Shown in pieces: positions 1 to 10,276 of a stretch of 64,000 bases of DNA. The notes beneath the pieces were generated by a model. It searched no databases, was not told the DNA's origin, and saw only the letters and a program-made list of their open reading frames with translations. A program made the position numbers and the translations under genes. This stretch comes from Hexactinellida sp. DTS-2022 (Eukaryota > Porifera > Hexactinellida): contig JAPNXP010000001.1 of assembly GCA_028753945.1 (NCBI GenBank), forward strand, positions 1,054,001 through 1,118,000, in the 5' to 3' direction. The first letter of the stretch is position 1. Each line of letters opens with the position of its first letter.

Positions 1-53
1 CGGAGTCTTGAAGCAAAACATGAGAAACCCAATTGAAAAACACAGGCAGATAG

Positions 54-254
54 CTCTCTGTTATAAACACAGGCAAGATTAGAGTGGATTTAACAGCTCG
101 GGACTCTGTATACAGCTGTGACACCATGGATGAGCTTGTCAACAGCTTGAGATCGACAGGTCTTAAAATTGGCCACGATTTCAGTTTCTCTCTTGAAAAA
201 GTTAACGGACTATTCAATGTATTTTCTACCAAACCATCAACTTGTAATTGGTAA
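54..254 (+). CDS. Possible 3'-terminal exon of an unidentified gene (partial)
   Basis: The frame is open from 54 to a TAA at 252-254 and lies at the window edge, so the gene would start upstream. A plausible splice acceptor (AACACAG) ends near 72. The encoded tail includes RDSVYSCDTMDEL and FSFSLEKVNGLF, and its composition is protein-like compared with the AT-rich DNA that follows. An ATG in good context (ACCATGG, 126) could instead start a 42-residue peptide. I do not recognise the family. The 11-mer AAACACAGGCA occurs twice, 27 bp apart, just before it. Confidence 0.3.
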   Translation, partial: LSVINTGKIRVDLTARDSVYSCDTMDELVNSLRSTGLKIGHDFSFSLEKVNGLFNVFSTKPSTCNW

Positions 255-1039
255 ATGTGAAAATTAAAATTTAGAAAGAGGATGATTAACACTATCGTTA
301 TGAATAGAAATATTCTTATTTTTCGATTCGAAAAGTATTGAATCATAGAAATAACATTAGATGGGCGGTACGAGCTAATCACACAGATCACCAATCTATT
401 ATTCTAAGAAATAGAACACTGCTCTAATTATCAGAAATTGATCTGTTACAACTATATGAGCAGTAGATTCTGAATAATAACTTGATAATTAATATTAACT
501 AAACTGTTAACCTGAAGTACGAAGTTAAGTTTAACTGTACATCTCTATTATTTGTAACCATCGATTTTACAAAACAAACAAGAGAGTCTTATCTCTCCAA
601 ATATTAAATTGCAGATTTTTTAAAATTTTGAGAGATAAGCCAAGTCATTCAGTTTATATTCCGTCCATATACGTACATGTACTTCGAACATTCGAATCTA
701 ATTAGAAATTACATATTTATACGGTGTCAAAAATGTTCCTGTACTAAAGCCATTAGCTAACCACACAAACAATAAGGTGTAGAAACTTACAATGTATGAT
801 AACAATTGAGTGAGCAGAATAAGAGTTTACAATTTCAAACTCGAAATGAATACAATAAACCTGTCGAAAGGGTTGTGCATATAAGTTGATACTAATGTTC
901 TACAAATCTACGATTCACTTATTAATAAATTAATAAATGGTTTGTAAGTGAGAGCAAAAACTCCATGCTATATAAAACAACCACACAGCTTTATAGCAGT
1001 TAATACAACAGCCTCGGAACCCGTGAAAGAATCGTTAGA
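255..1039. other. AT-rich spacer with the promoter region of the b5 reductase gene
   Basis: No gene is visible in this stretch. It is strongly AT-rich. Its last 80 bases hold a TATA box and the short 5' leader of the next gene. Confidence 0.6.
969..977 (+). promoter_or_regulatory. TATA box of the cytochrome b5 reductase gene
   Basis: TATATAAAA lies about 70 bases before the ATG at 1040. This leaves room for a start site near 1000 and a leader of roughly 40 bases. It is called from sequence and position only. Confidence 0.45.
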
Positions 1040-1936
1040 ATGGAGAACTGGGTCTTGCCCCTAGCTATAACTGGATACCTACTATTTACAGCAGTGCGCT
1101 ATTACCGTAAGAAAAAGACAGTCCCAAAAGCACTAGTGGACCCGCAGGATGCCATATCAGTGCGACTCGTCCACAAAGATAGAGTTAGCCATGACACGCG
1201 AAGGTTCCGGTTTGCACTTCCGAGTCCCGAGCAGACCCTGGGGCTCCCTCTCGGGAAGCACATCCTCCTCTCGGGCTCAGTGGGAGGGGCTCTCGTGAGT
1301 AGGCCCTACACCCCCACCTCGCGGATAGAAGAGACCGGGTTCTTCGAGCTGGTTATAAAAGTGTATTTCGCGGGAGTTCACCCCAAGTTTCCAGACGGAG
1401 GGAAGATGTCTCAGTACCTGGAGGCGCTCAGCATCGGAGATACGGTTACCGTAAAGGGGCCGAGAGGCAAGCTGACGTATCAAGGGAGGGGGGAGCTGGC
1501 CATTACCGACGCCTTAGGCAGGAACCAGAAGGTGACCAGGGTGTCGCGACTGGGGATGATCGCTGGGGGGACCGGCATAACGCCCATGTACCAATTGATA
1601 CAAGCTATTTTCAGAGACCCGATTGACACGACACATATCAGTTTGCTGTTCGCTAACCAGACCGAGGATGATATTCTCATCCGCGAAGAGCTAGAGTATT
1701 TCTCTCGGGAGTACCCTGACCGTTTCAACCTGTGGTACACCCTGGACAGACCAAACGACGCCTGGAGATTCAGCAAAGGGTTCGTGAATGACGAGATGAT
1801 CAGAGAGAGACTGCCTGCTCCTGGAGAAGATACGATGGTATTGCTATGTGGACCTCCTCCCATGGTGGAATACGCCTGTCGACCTAACTTAGAGAAAGTG
1901 GGATTCGACCTGGCCTCACAGGTTTTCACATTCTAG
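1040..1936 (+). CDS. CYB5R: NADH-cytochrome b5 reductase
   Basis: This single-exon gene encodes 298 residues, close to the roughly 300 of animal CYB5R2/3. Family role: an FAD flavoprotein that passes electrons from NADH to cytochrome b5 for fatty acid desaturation, sterol synthesis and haem-protein reduction. A hydrophobic N-terminus (residues 4-22) followed by a basic run (RYYRKKK) should anchor it in the ER or outer mitochondrial membrane, facing the cytosol. The FAD motif RPYTPTS is at 88-94, the nucleotide motif GGTGITPM at 176-183, and the CGPPPM motif at 270-275. The ATG is the first in frame and sits about 70 bases after a TATA box. The paralog (CYB5R2 or CYB5R3) cannot be told from sequence inspection. 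Confidence 0.93.
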   Translation: MENWVLPLAITGYLLFTAVRYYRKKKTVPKALVDPQDAISVRLVHKDRVSHDTRRFRFALPSPEQTLGLPLGKHILLSGSVGGALVSRPYTPTSRIEETGFFELVIKVYFAGVHPKFPDGGKMSQYLEALSIGDTVTVKGPRGKLTYQGRGELAITDALGRNQKVTRVSRLGMIAGGTGITPMYQLIQAIFRDPIDTTHISLLFANQTEDDILIREELEYFSREYPDRFNLWYTLDRPNDAWRFSKGFVNDEMIRERLPAPGEDTMVLLCGPPPMVEYACRPNLEKVGFDLASQVFTF

Positions 1937-2088
1937 AAATGGAATTAGTATTAGGAGTAGTAGTATATTCTTATTAGTAGTATTATTATACCATGAGCTA
2001 TACAACATGCAAATATGTATGTAGTATTCAAAAACCTAGAAAGAAATCCGAGAACCTATAAATAGAGACAGTTGTACTCGAATTGAGT

Positions 2089-5000
2089 TCAGTCAGAAAC
2101 TTCAAACTGCCTCGAAACTCCAGAGAAAGGAGTGATCCCATTGAGCAAGTGTTTCCTATACCCGTAGTGCTTAATTCTGTATTTCCCTGGTTTACAAGTA
2201 GCAGGGATATCCCACTCAATAATAGCATTGCTCTTGCCCTCAATAGAACTAGTGCGCTCCCATTTAAACTTAGTTTCCCACTCAGAGTCAGTAGCCACCA
2301 CTTCCCAGTTGCCCGCATCGCTTAAGCACTGCACCTCTAGGAAGGTACGGTTGGTTAGAAGGTTGTTCTTAGGGTGTCCGGTCTCGAACACCGCTCGCAC
2401 AACAGAGTTTACTTTGTAGCTCGCCTCGGGCTCTGTGACGACTCTGCCCGGATCTCCGCCGTCGAACAGTACCCCCTCCAGCAGGGTTATCTGCTTGGAC
2501 CTGTAGTTGGGCGTGGTGGGCCCCGGAGACATAGAGTTCCCTTTCGCCAGAGCAGCGGCCAGCTTATTGTACTGCTGTATGTACGCAGAGAGTGTGTGAG
2601 GCCCGTATATAGTAGAGGCCGCTTCGTATCTACACAGAGATGTGTTGTATACGTATATCTATATGTATACTAGACAGTGCTCGACAAATTAGGTGGTTTG
2701 ATAGCGTGAGCCACCAAAAATCTTACTTAAGCCACCAAATTTTGCCTTTGGTGGCTTAACTAATCCACCATAAATTGTGCACTATTTGACTTCGGGGATA
2801 TTATATTTTTGTTGCATTATTTGTTAATATTATTAGTGTTTGTTTTACGACATCAGAAGTTTGTTAAGTTATCATCAGTGGTTTGTTAAACCGGCTAATG
2901 TTTATTCTAGCCACCAGAAAGAGTGAGGTGGTGGCTTAGTTAGCCACCATCAAAAATTTCATTTTGTCGAGCACTGAAACTAGAGTAGAGATAGCAAGCT
3001 TACCTCTGAGCCTGATACTCCTCAAAAGTTGCAATATAGTCCGCGTATACATTGGAGAGCCCAGCTATTACAACCTGAGATTCGTTCGTCATTCCTTCTT
3101 TCAAGAGAGTTTTCAAAACTGAATTCCTGAGACGGCGACCTGACATAGTTGTGAACTCCCCGGGAACCCCAATCATGAAGAACTGACCGATCATCAGGAT
3201 CTGTGTGTCCACTATGTGCGCCTGCCAGGGGTAGGGGCGACTTATCTCGCCCGTGTCAAGCAGGATAGGCTTAGGGTGATGGCATTTTATCTGAGAAAAG
3301 AGGGAATAAATAAAACTTTAAAACAGGGGTTTTTTAAGGCCTATCTTGGTGTAAATTTTCCACCAAGATTTTTTGGAGTTACACTACGATTCGGGTCGGC
3401 CGCTGCAGTGTTGAGTTATACCAAGGTTTCAACCATAAAAAACGCTGCTTTAGAAAATATTGTATATGTGTACGTGTAAAAATAAGTTATAAAACAATTA
3501 AGAAATCATTTCAAAATAATATAACTGTACAATGACATTTAGGGGCATCAGTTACTCCTTAATAAAGTCATTAATAGTATTGTAGTTTAGAAATCCAATT
3601 AAACTATAGGCTATAGCACAAAATAATACTTCAGTAGGTGAGCAGAGCGTTGGTAGGTAAAATAAAGTAAAAATAATGTTTTGATTCAGGTATGACGTTT
3701 CTTTATAACGGCTCTATTCAGTTTGGACCAAAGTTCGTTTCGAATTTTTTCCTTCTCACTCATAGTTTTATTAATCTCGTCCAGCTTCTCTTTGACGCCC
3801 TCCATCTGTTTCATCTTTTCCTGTTCTTGCAGCAGCCGCCGCTCCACCTCCACCTCTTCTCCCAGCAGCTTCTTGAAATCCGCGTTGGTCTGACAGTAGG
3901 ACTGTATGAAGCCCATGTGCCTCTTGAGGATGCTCTGGCTACGCGCAGACTTGTCCGGCTCGATGGGCAGCAGGTTAGGGGAGCTCATTAACTCTGGCAC
4001 ATTCACGCGCTTCACTGATGTATCAGGGGGAGGCAGCTCGCTGCGGTCAACGAAAGGCCTCAACGACTCTGGGATTATAGTTTGCTTGAGGTGGTCCCCT
4101 GTTTTGGTCGCGAGAGGCTTTACGAGCTTCCCCATGTGACAGAGCTTTTCAAAAACAGCCACCAGAGATGAAGCTGACGGGCGAGACAGATGGTTCTTGT
4201 TCCAACACTTGACCATGATGTCAATCAAAACAGGGGGCGCGTCGCTAATGTTGTCGGGCCTGATGTCCTGCTTGATAATCTCCATCATGAACTGTGGCAG
4301 CATCATGTGCCTGAACTTCTCGCTGCTATATGGCTCCGCCCTGGATAGGATCTCCCACATGATTATCGAGAAGCTGTATATGTCGCAGGTTTCGTTGTAG
4401 CTCTTGCTGGTTATTATCTCTGGGGCCATCCACTTGATCGTGCCTGCACAGCTGGTCATTACGGTGTGAATGTCGGTCGCGTGGCCGAAATCTGTTATTT
4501 TGAGGATGCGGCCGTCACCGAATAGGAGGAGATTCGGGGACTTCATGTCTCGGTGGAGAATGGGGTTGGGTCGGGAGTGCAGGTATTCGAGAGCGCGCAC
4601 GATCTGGAGAAGCCAGAGCATCCCAAGCTCCGGCGAATAACTCAAGTGTGTGTATTTGTGCAGGACATCGTATAGACAGTAGTCAGCGTACTCTAACACG
4701 AGGCAGTCTACCAGTGTGTGAGACAAGGGATCTGTTTTAGTGCGAGTTGTGAAAACTACCTTCACGATATTATCGTGGTCTAATTCCGCCATCCTAAAGT
4801 GTGTCTCGTAGCCCTTGAACTTTGGGTTCGTTTCGTCCCTCTTTGACTCAATTGATTGAATCTTAATGGCATACCACGTCTCTTTGTACTTAGCTTTGTG
4901 GACCATGCCAAACTGCCCGCGATTAATGTACTGGACATCAGAAAATTCTGAATATTCCACAAATGGTAACTGCATTCTTAAGCTAATCAATAAATATAAA

Positions 5001-7463
5001 AATAGATCAATAATATCCAAGTTTTATGTACTAATCTATGCATTTGTTACAGGGAATTTATTTTGAAACTCGAAATTTATAGAATAAGAATATCGATGAT
5101 CTCCATTTAGGATTTGTTAGCAAAAATGATTTAAAAGATGTGTCGTATTGAGATACATTTTCGTCTCGGCGAAATTAATTATAACTATTAATCATTCGCG
5201 GAGAATATGATGCCATTGAAACTAATTTGGATTTTGCAATGTATAACCAGCTTGCCGAAGGTTATTTTTTGAAGTTAAAAAATAACCTTGCCAGTGCCAG
5301 AAAATTACAGTATAAAAAGTGTAGGCCGAAAAGTAATTTCAACTAAAATTCTACTTAGTACGTAACACGTTATAGTATATTTTGTTTAACATCTAAAATA
5401 TTTAAGTTATATATTCTACACAAACATAACAATAAATTTTGAATTTGGTTAACCAATTTCACTACAATCGCCTATATTCAAAAGCCCAAACATGTAACTA
5501 ATACCAAATGGTCTGGATTTAATTAAAAAAGATGTAAACTCACTTATTTATTCTGACAAGCAGAGATGGGTTCAATTCGAATTAAAATTCTTAATTTCCA
5601 TTCCTTACTATAAATTTTTGGAATAAGTCCCATTCATATTCCTTCAGTTTGAGAGACATGTCCATAACAAACATGTCCATAACAGACATGTCTACAACAG
5701 ACATGTCCATAACAGACATGTCTACAACAGACATGTCTACAACAGACATGTCCATAACAGACATGTCTACAACAGACATGTCCATAACAGACATGTCTAT
5801 AACAGACATGTCTATAACAGACATGTCCATAACAGACATGTCCATAACAGACATGTCTATAACAGACATGTCTATTACAAGAATGAGCATGAGCAATACA
5901 ATGTGCATGTCACGAAGCGACTGAGGCCGATTATAACATTGGAAGTTAGCCTCTATCAAAATTACAAGAGTTCTATTCCCGTATCAATTTAACACAACCG
6001 GACAAACCAATAAGTTATAAAAACATAGATGTACGACTAACCTGCTCCTCTGACGGATCTTTGATAAAGTTTCTGACCAGATTCCATAGAATATTAGTAC
6101 TGTTGTCTCCCTGCGTGAAGTCAAATGCCCCTGGTCCATCTATGGTGCCAGCCGCGAAGCTGTACCCCATGGCCGGTTTGCAGGTGCGGACCTCGGTCCC
6201 ATCGGGGAGGGTCACCAGCTGGTTCGTCATATCTATAGTTTGTCCCACGAACCCGAGAGGCCCAGTTACCTTTGTTTTCGCGCTATTGTACAGCTCTACT
6301 GCAACGTTAAACTGCTTTTCGGCTACAGAGTACGGGTAATTATAACAACATATCAATGGAGGTGCTATTACAAACGCACTCACCAATAATCTTAGTGCTC
6401 TCTAGCATGTTGTCGCCCGGTCCGAACGCGACACAGAGCTCGTTCCTGCCGCTGCAGGTGCTGGTGAGAATGTCACACGGCTTTCCGGTGTCCAGGCAGT
6501 GCGGCCCCTTTGTGTTGGGCGAGACGTCTCCGAGGTTGCTCTGAGCGAAAGCAGCCACGAACTCACCTCTCCCCGCCCGGGTCCCGGGGCTATTAAAGTG
6601 CTGCTCCGCTAGAATAGACGCGTAGCCCTTGTTGTCACTGCTCACCAGTTGGTTCGTGTTGTTCATGCTCGTGCAGTGGACAGCGTGCCAGTTAATCAGC
6701 CCCAGCCCCTCCCCCGTGGCAGCGTCTACGAACTTGAGAAGAACCATCTGTGTGTCCGTGTTGTTGGTGTACTTAGCTCGCTCTGACGCAGGGTTGCGCA
6801 TATAGGACGTGGGGCTCCGGTTAATGTTAGCAGCCTCCACTTGTCCCTACATACAATAGTCAATGCAATTAGTATAATAACTAGTTTATATACCTACTGT
6901 ACCTCATTGATAAATATATTTGTCTTCTTCATATTATTGTGTGCTATTACGATGCTTTGAACTATTCCGTCTATCATTGCGAAAGTAGTTTGATTGACGT
7001 AGCCGAGAGAAGTCAGTTCGAACAGAAAATACTGGAAGAACCCAGCTGGCCCTGAATGGGTATGGGTGGCACTGATTAACACATTCGATTCTGAGTACAC
7101 ACCTGGATACAGCTTTTGTAGCTTGCTTATCACTTCCAATTTCACGATTTGTGTTCCCATACAAGCGTCTATGCTTACGAACACATGCCTATTGCTAGAA
7201 TCCGTCTCTGCGAAGATGAAAGCGCGGCTGTAGAGTCGCAGGTGTAGCCCGTGTCCAATTTGTTTCAACACTGCATACCCCATGAAGTTAACATCCGCGA
7301 CGGGGCCAGTGATGTCATAGCGGCCCATCCCGACCATGTACGCGTCTCCGTCCCCTCCCTGACGGATATAGGGCGGAATAATATCGCGAAATGTGTCAAG
7401 TTGCGGCAAGCTCGAAACTGCAGCCAACATTAACACAAATGTTAGGAACGAAATGTAACGCAT
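2089..7463 (-). CDS. ASAH2: Neutral ceramidase (5 exons)
   Basis: My exon model is 7463-6903, 6846-6384, 6322-6042, 3290-3004 and 2629-2089. All junctions are GT-AG, the phases agree, and the model encodes 710 residues, near the family length. Role: hydrolysis of ceramide to sphingosine and fatty acid at the cell surface or outside. The N-terminus is a signal peptide (RYISFLTFVLMLAAVSS). Family motifs include SATHTHSGPAG in exon 1 (metal and catalytic region), NINRSPTSY and INWHAVHCTSM in exon 2, and VPGEFTTMSGRRLR with VIAGLSNVYADY in exon 4. Exon 5 carries the C-terminal beta-sandwich. Intron 3 (6041-3291, 2.75 kb) contains a complete kinase gene on the same strand and a 15-bp tandem array. 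Intron 4 holds a hAT-type MITE. The long same-strand intron could also lead to alternative or read-through transcripts. Confidence 0.9.
2675..2976. mobile_element. hAT-type MITE in ceramidase intron 4
   Basis: The 302-bp element has 14-bp terminal inverted repeats (CAGTGCTCGACAAA at 2675, its complement ending at 2976). The flanking 8-mers ATACTAGA (2667-2674) and AAACTAGA (2977-2984) match at 7 of 8 positions, as expected of an aged hAT target duplication. The interior repeats GGTGGCTTA-type words in both orientations. No coding capacity is seen. Confidence 0.8.
3324..3447. mobile_element. hAT-type MITE, copy 1 of a two-copy family
   Basis: The 124-bp element begins CAGGGGTTTTTTAAGG and ends with an imperfect complement. 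Its interior (CACCAAGATTTTTTGGAGTT, then GATTCGGGTCGGC) recurs at 29760-29912. The flanks CTTTAAAA and CTTTAGAA form a 7/8 target duplication. It lies in ceramidase intron 3, 34 bases from exon 4. Confidence 0.75.
3686..4975 (-). CDS. TAK1/MAP3K7-like protein kinase, nested in the ceramidase intron
   Basis: This single exon encodes 429 residues from the ATG at 4975. The frame runs 15 codons further upstream, but without an ATG. The kinase domain spans residues about 10-280. The glycine loop is NRGQFGMV, where N replaces the first glycine. The lysine is in AIKIQ (K38), the catalytic loop is HRDMKSPN (141 on), the magnesium motif is DFG (162-164), and WMAPEI follows. The activation segment DFGHATDIHTVMTSCAGTIK closely resembles the TAK1 pattern. 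The C-terminus is a charged coiled coil (about 365-425), the place where TAK1 binds TAB2/3. Family role: a MAP3K relaying cytokine, TGF-beta or immune signals to JNK/p38 and IKK. It lies entirely within an intron of the ceramidase gene on the same strand, and the lack of introns fits either retrocopy origin or general intron loss. The exact paralog is uncertain. Confidence 0.85.
   Translation of the reverse strand: MQLPFVEYSEFSDVQYINRGQFGMVHKAKYKETWYAIKIQSIESKRDETNPKFKGYETHFRMAELDHDNIVKVVFTTRTKTDPLSHTLVDCLVLEYADYCLYDVLHKYTHLSYSPELGMLWLLQIVRALEYLHSRPNPILHRDMKSPNLLLFGDGRILKITDFGHATDIHTVMTSCAGTIKWMAPEIITSKSYNETCDIYSFSIIMWEILSRAEPYSSEKFRHMMLPQFMMEIIKQDIRPDNISDAPPVLIDIMVKCWNKNHLSRPSASSLVAVFEKLCHMGKLVKPLATKTGDHLKQTIIPESLRPFVDRSELPPPDTSVKRVNVPELMSSPNLLPIEPDKSARSQSILKRHMGFIQSYCQTNADFKKLLGEEVEVERRLLQEQEKMKQMEGVKEKLDEINKTMSEKEKIRNELWSKLNRAVIKKRHT
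5021..5654. other. AT-rich intronic spacer upstream of the nested kinase
   Basis: No gene is seen. It contains a perfect hairpin at about 5258-5289 (arms AAGGTTATTTTTT and its complement, 6-base loop) and probably the kinase promoter. Confidence 0.5.
5655..5881. repeat. 15-bp tandem array, about 15 units (AGACATGTCYATAAC type)
   Basis: Units are ACATGTCTATAACAG, ACATGTCCATAACAG and ACATGTCTACAACAG. Each contains a 10-bp core AGACATGTCY, separated by 5-bp spacers (mostly ATAAC or ACAAC). The core is shared with the arrays at 47.9 and 58.4 kb, where the spacer differs. The unit length is divisible by three, so both strands stay open (MDMSV and TDMSI repeats), but there is no other sign of coding. 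It lies in the ceramidase intron, about 0.7 kb upstream of the kinase start. Confidence 0.95.
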
Positions 7464-7910
7464 ATTTGTTTGCTATAGAATGAGAGTTAAATTATGGTAA
7501 TATAAATCAATACACTAGTATGCAGAATTAGTTATTATATTACTGGAATCGGAGTAGAAAGCATATGACTAATGATTCGTAAATCACAAGAAATGCAAGC
7601 TTTTTATTCAAGTGATATTAATAAAGTTCATTGCATTTACATTTGTTTATTGTGAAAGAGACAAGCTAAAATAGATTTGATACAGATTAAGTGCAACCTC
7701 GATTAAACGAACAAAATGTACGTATTGAACATATCCATAGTGTGATTAGCAGATGACAATAATAACAAAGATTAGACATTTACTAACAGCCAAGTTCAGG
7801 CCAGTGTTGTTATTGGCCCGGACATATGAACTGTTACATTGGCCATCATTGTACCTACACCACTATACAAATATTAATAATAATGTCAAAGTACACTATA
7901 ATTCGTTGAA
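7464..7910. other. Spacer between the ceramidase start and the KNL1-like 3' end
   Basis: This is AT-rich with no gene. It holds a decayed transposon end at about 7681-7713 (TACAGATTAAGTGCAACCTC, then GATTAAACGAAC), related to the hairpin element at 29964-30033. Confidence 0.5.
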
Positions 7911-9426
7911 TTATTGATTTTTCTCCAACTCCTGAATTGCTAGCACATCGTTTTTCAGACTTTGCATAGGTGCCCTCACATCAAGCTGAATTTCAGCCTG
8001 CCTGACTCTAATAGCAGCCTTATTGTCAGCGAGTTTCTGTCTAAGAATTCGTACCAGAGAGACCTCTTCTGAATATTTGTTCTCTAGTTGGTCTTTTTTT
8101 AAAGTCAAAGCATCGATCTCTTGTAGGAGCTTAGATACCTCCGGGCGAAGAACTGCTATTTTACGTTTATAATCCAAATATCGCTCGTACCTTATCTTAT
8201 CGACATGCTCAGTAGTTGGTAGATGCAAAGTAATGTCAAAGGGAGCGTTAGGTTTAAGAGTGGAAGTAGTAGTTGGAGAGTCGTTTAATGTAGTTTGTGC
8301 AGATTCGTCTACTTTGTCGATAAAGTTGCTTTGACTGTAGTTCAGCCAAGACATACGAGAGGTGCTATTGAGAGGGTCCTGTGTATTTAAGTGGACGGGT
8401 TGTTCAGCATCTCGTGCTATCGCTGCTGCTGCTAAAACTGTAGAGTTTATTGGAGAAAAAAGTATATCTCTTAAATATTTAAAATGTGTAAGATATTATA
8501 TCTTACTTACTATTTGGTTTGTTCGTAAACTCCATTGAAACTTCAGAGTATTCAGTTTTTATAGGAATATGCTTTTGGCAGACCTCCTCTTGCACGAATG
8601 AGCGTAAATTCCTGGAGTCTCCAGGTATAGTGTCGGATAATAATTCATTACCTAAAATAAATTGTAAGTTGTAACACATTACTGACATGAAATTTGTTAT
8701 ATAAGTATGTACTGTTGTATAAAATGCATTTACGTTGCACGCGAAAGTCTTGAATATATTCACAGGGCAGCTTGTTGTTCCTAGAGAGTTGTAGTAACTA
8801 TATTGCATTGAAAGAAGTGGGGTATCATTTGAAATGTGCATACCTTTGGGAAGGATTTTCTAACAAAGGAACTCTTGTTGGTTGCATAACGGGGAGGTCT
8901 CTCCCGCACTGCACACGGGCTGCTGGGATTGGTAGCGAGTCAGAAGATTGCTTTTCGTTCTGAGAGGAAATAAAATCTCCCTTACAGAAGGCACCTACAG
9001 GCGTGAGCTCCATGGACTCACCAAGATACACGGTGTTCTAGAGTGGGATTATGAACGCAATTAACTAATAATACAATAGAATGATTACAAGTGTTTTAAT
9101 AAGCCTTATTAGAGGTGCATGAAGCCAGTTTCTATTAATTAATAAAGATTAAGATAGCTATATAGATCCCTTAAGAAATCCATTTGTTAAAACCGCTATA
9201 ACTTAACCTGTTGTTGGACCGAATCTGCAGTGTAATTAGCCGCCAGGTTTGAGTCAGTGGTCCCCTGGGAGTAGGTGCTATCAACAGTGAACTCGTGTAT
9301 CTGCTGGGGACCAAAGCTCACCCGCCGTCTCACATTCATCAACCCCTGTTCCAATGAGGGGATGGGGATTGTGTCGTCCCCATGTTCAGTTGGAGATTTA
9401 AGGATACTATTTGGCTGCCGTTTCAT
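7911..9426 (-). CDS. KNL1: KNL1/Spc105-like kinetochore protein, very short (5 exons)
   Basis: My model is 9426-9208, 9037-8844, 8780-8734, 8651-8511 and 8431-7911. All junctions are GT-AG, the phases agree, and the model encodes 373 residues. The N-terminus carries both PP1-docking motifs of KNL1: NSILKSP at about residue 6 and RRVSFGPQQ at about 36. Exon 2 opens with TVYLGESMELTP, a textbook MELT motif that binds BUB3-BUB1 once phosphorylated by MPS1. A second, weaker motif (VSMEFTNKP) closes exon 4. The C-terminal third (about 250-373) is a coiled coil. Family role: scaffold of the KMN network in microtubule attachment and the spindle checkpoint. Human KNL1 exceeds 2000 residues and ends in tandem RWD domains. 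Here only one or two MELT repeats are seen and no RWD follows. The 47-nt exon 3 is the least certain part, and an additional 5' exon is possible. Confidence 0.72.
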
Positions 9427-10083
9427 TAGAGATTCATAGCTTGCTATGTAGATATAAATAATGTATTTTGTAGTTATTTGATTAGATTTAACACCCACTA
9501 GCTAATTAGATTAGTAATATTAATAATAATATCAGTGTATCTGTAGTTCATTACTTGTAATCGCAATCTGATTGTTATAAAGGCCACAGTAGTAGTGATA
9601 CCATGGGATATAATAGACATAACAATACTGTTTGTGAGTGGAAAGTACAATTTTGTGTTTCGTTTTACTCAGTCTATTAATTAGGATCAGCAGATTCCTA
9701 TATGAAATGTATCAAACTTTCTTGAAAATTATAATCTCTATGCTCCAAATTAGAAAATCCATCATTAAACTAAATTCTCAGAAATTTTATGTTAATTTCT
9801 TCATGATCTATTACAGCTTACCCCGGAGAGAACAAGTTCAAGGCTTTGCTTGATTGGCAATTTCCTAGTTGATTAACATTTTCAGATATTCTTATGAAAG
9901 CGAGAGTAATCTGTTTCTACATATGTGCTTCCTCTTATTCAGGAGTGCACATGGAATGTAATGGAATGAAATGCAATTAACGTGATTTATAAATTGAACT
10001 CGCAACCTACAATCAACTGCTTGAATTAGGGATTACAGCTGGTGGCACTTCCCTTCGCGGTCTACAATGCTAACAATTACATG

Positions 10084-10276
10084 CAGGGGCGCCCGCAGGT
10101 TAAAAAATGATGTACGCACAATATTTTTTCAGGCAGTTTCTGTATCCAATTTCCGAACTCATGAGTCTTATGACTAATTTTTAAAAATCTTAGCACAAAA
10201 GAGTGTTAAAATTAATTAACAGATAAAATTTACTATACGCACGTGCGTATAGTGCGTATGCCTGCGGGCGCCCTTG
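10084..10276. mobile_element. hAT-type MITE with perfect target duplication
   Basis: The 193-bp element has 16-bp inverted ends (CAGGGGCGCCCGCAGG at 10084; the right end reads the same with one change). It is flanked by identical 8-mers ATTACATG at 10076-10083 and 10277-10284. The intact duplication suggests a recent insertion. The interior contains ACGCACGTGCGT, itself palindromic. It has no ORF. Confidence 0.9.

Noticed and set aside
4976..5020. Fifteen extra N-terminal residues of the kinase
   Set aside because: The frame is open, but the first codon is TTG and the region is AT-rich; the ATG at 4975 is the better start.
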